Of a DNA stretch of 64,000 nt, positions 62,881-64,000 are shown in pieces (position 1 is the stretch's first letter; each line of letters starts with the position of its first letter). Origin of the DNA: CADEED01 sp043747835. GTDB taxonomy: Bacteria; Pseudomonadota; Gammaproteobacteria; Steroidobacterales; Steroidobacteraceae. The notes beneath the pieces were generated by a model. It saw nothing but the letters and a program-made list of their open reading frames with translations, was not told the DNA's origin and did not search any database. The stretch spans positions 21,721 to 85,720 of the forward strand of contig JAYTOK010000133.1 of assembly GCA_043747835.1 (NCBI GenBank), written 5' to 3'. The translations under genes were made by a program, and so were the position numbers.

Positions 62881-64000
62881 CTAAAGTCCAAAAGGATCGA
62901 GGAGCCGAAGACAAACACCCATCGCTTGCCAAGCCGCCGCATGGGCCATCTGGTGACCCTCATCGCCGCCACCAAAACATTTCTTATCCCTGCGAGCACG
63001 AGCGACGCCCTCTCGAACCCATGCGCCGTAGCGAGCTCCTAGCTCCCCAGGGGACATCCCAGGACGACAGCCACCGAGTTTGCCAACTTCGTCCTTGGCC
63101 TTCTGCACTTCTTCGTTGAGGCGTTTACACTCTTCAGGATCGGGACAATCCGCGTACGTTGATGAAGCGCTCGCCTGTGAAGACGATTGACTGGAAGCAA
63201 TTACAGCAAGCGTCACTACCCCTGCCCCAAGCGCGACCGCGGTACAACTGACCCACCCGACGCCGGGTATGAAGCATACAGCCGCCGCTGCAGCAGGGGT
63301 CTCGCCTCTTGGATCGCTGAACCTCGTCGGCTGCCCGTAAGCGTATTGATAGAGGTTGAGTCCGCCCTTTATCCCAATAGGATCTGCCTCGACATAACGA
63401 CCGCTCGCCGGATCGTAGTCTCTGAAGTAGTTGTAGTTGAGATTGGTCTCAACATCGAACTGCTGTCCCGGAAAGCGCAGGTGGTACTTGAACGCCCCCA
63501 GCGACGCCGGATTCTCGTTCGGCGCTCCTTCACCGAACGGCGTCGGGTCCCACTTCCAGCGCAACTGGTTAGATGTGTTCGTGACCTTGCGGGGCGTGTT
63601 GAGCTGATCGGAATGCACGTAGAACACCGTAACGTTTGCGCCATTCGGCCGAAGCGTCGCGATGGGTATATCGCCTAACCAGATCGTCTCCTGAACGAGC
63701 ACGAGCACCGAGCCGCTCCACGTATATTCGCCAACGAGGTGCCCCGCCTCGTCGTACGCGAAGTAGACGGTGCCCGGGGTGCCCCCGGATTTCCGCATGC
63801 GCTGCCCGAGCGCGTTGTACACGTAGTTCGTGTTCGTGCCGGTCGACGAGAGACGACCCGTCTTCATTCGACCGCGGTTGTTGTACGTGTGGACCGTCGC
63901 CCCAGAGTTCTGCGTGTTGCCGACCGCGTCGTAGGTATAGCTGCGCGTCAGCGCGCCCGACACCGATGCGATGCGGTTGCTCGTGCCGCTCACCGTGTGC
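62881..64000 (-). CDS. Rhs/YD-repeat protein C-terminus with toxin-like tip (partial)
   Basis: The gene enters from the right edge. It has YD repeats (RIASVSGALTRSYTYDAVGN, MRKSGGTPGTVYFAYDEAGH) and the Rhs core end YFRDYDPASGRYVEADPIG, GLNLYQYAYGQP and SDPRGE. After the core come a hydrophobic segment (about 35 residues, VCFIPGVGWVSCTAVALGAG onward) and a Cys-rich tip with DCPDPEECKRLNEE and FGGGDEGHQMAHAAAW. The tip is probably a toxin delivered by a secretion system or Rhs shell; its activity is unknown. An immunity-like gene follows one base later. Confidence 0.9.
   Translation of the reverse strand, partial: HTVSGTSNRIASVSGALTRSYTYDAVGNTQNSGATVHTYNNRGRMKTGRLSSTGTNTNYVYNALGQRMRKSGGTPGTVYFAYDEAGHLVGEYTWSGSVLVLVQETIWLGDIPIATLRPNGANVTVFYVHSDQLNTPRKVTNTSNQLRWKWDPTPFGEGAPNENPASLGAFKYHLRFPGQQFDVETNLNYNYFRDYDPASGRYVEADPIGIKGGLNLYQYAYGQPTRFSDPRGETPAAAAAVCFIPGVGWVSCTAVALGAGVVTLAVIASSQSSSQASASSTYADCPDPEECKRLNEEVQKAKDEVGKLGGCRPGMSPGELGARYGAWVREGVARARRDKKCFGGGDEGHQMAHAAAWQAMGVCLRLLDPFGL

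Overview
The window is GC-rich DNA, almost wholly coding, with frequent GTG and TTG starts and many 4-nt gene overlaps. The gene families (trp operon with attenuator, FeoAB, YajQ, OxyR/AhpCD, TonB-dependent receptors with tryptophan halogenases, RND efflux, GH10 xylanase, Rhs) suggest a free-living, polymer- and peptide-degrading gammaproteobacterium of the Xanthomonadales/Nevskiales/Steroidobacter kind. That placement is an inference from gene content only. No rRNA, tRNA or CRISPR array was seen.

Layout. 1-6.6 kb (minus): complete trpEGDCFBA operon (trpA cut by the window edge), every junction a 4-nt overlap, preceded by a 14-codon leader peptide with three consecutive Trp codons and a rho-independent attenuator. 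6.7-10.6 kb (plus): RidA-like protein with a lysine-rich tail, HerA-like ATPase, DUF2780-like protein and YajQ. 10.6-19.5 kb (minus): TonB-dependent receptor, terminator, three overlapping flavin-dependent halogenase genes (the middle one lacks key catalytic residues), a 2OG-Fe(II) oxygenase and a small membrane protein; a TPR/2OG oxygenase is divergent (19.9-21.2 kb). 21.2-25.2 kb (minus): lipoprotein, then feoA-feoB-small Cys-rich protein-periplasmic binding protein behind a candidate Fur box. 25.3-31.6 kb (plus): TetR and a TolC/MFP/RND efflux operon, then a D-2-hydroxyacid dehydrogenase.

32.6-42.6 kb is a peroxide-response locus flanked by caspase-like CHAT proteins. On the minus strand lie ahpC, ahpD, a NUDIX hydrolase and a secreted TPR-CHAT protein. 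On the plus strand oxyR is translationally coupled to an alpha/beta hydrolase and then to a lipase-CHAT fusion. A candidate OxyR site lies at the start of oxyR. I regard this as the strongest candidate for an undescribed system.

42.6-50.2 kb: S9 peptidase and a second TonB receptor (with a frameshift near its 3' end), TerC, a small membrane protein, an SPFH protein and a HAD phosphatase. 50.3-55.1 kb: orphan antitoxin, aldo/keto reductase, acyl-CoA dehydrogenase with LysR, and a DUF1993 protein. 55.2-61.2 kb: secreted GH10 xylanase, degenerate EAL protein with a Pro/Ala linker, and a LytS/LytTR-type two-component pair. 61.2-64 kb: a 0.75-kb gene-poor stretch, then (minus) an Rhs protein C-terminus with toxin-like tip, a DUF6714-like putative immunity gene and another small gene.

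Several genes (trpL, feoA, tetR, terC) have promoter-like -10 boxes only 6-9 nt before the start codon and no Shine-Dalgarno, suggesting leaderless mRNAs.
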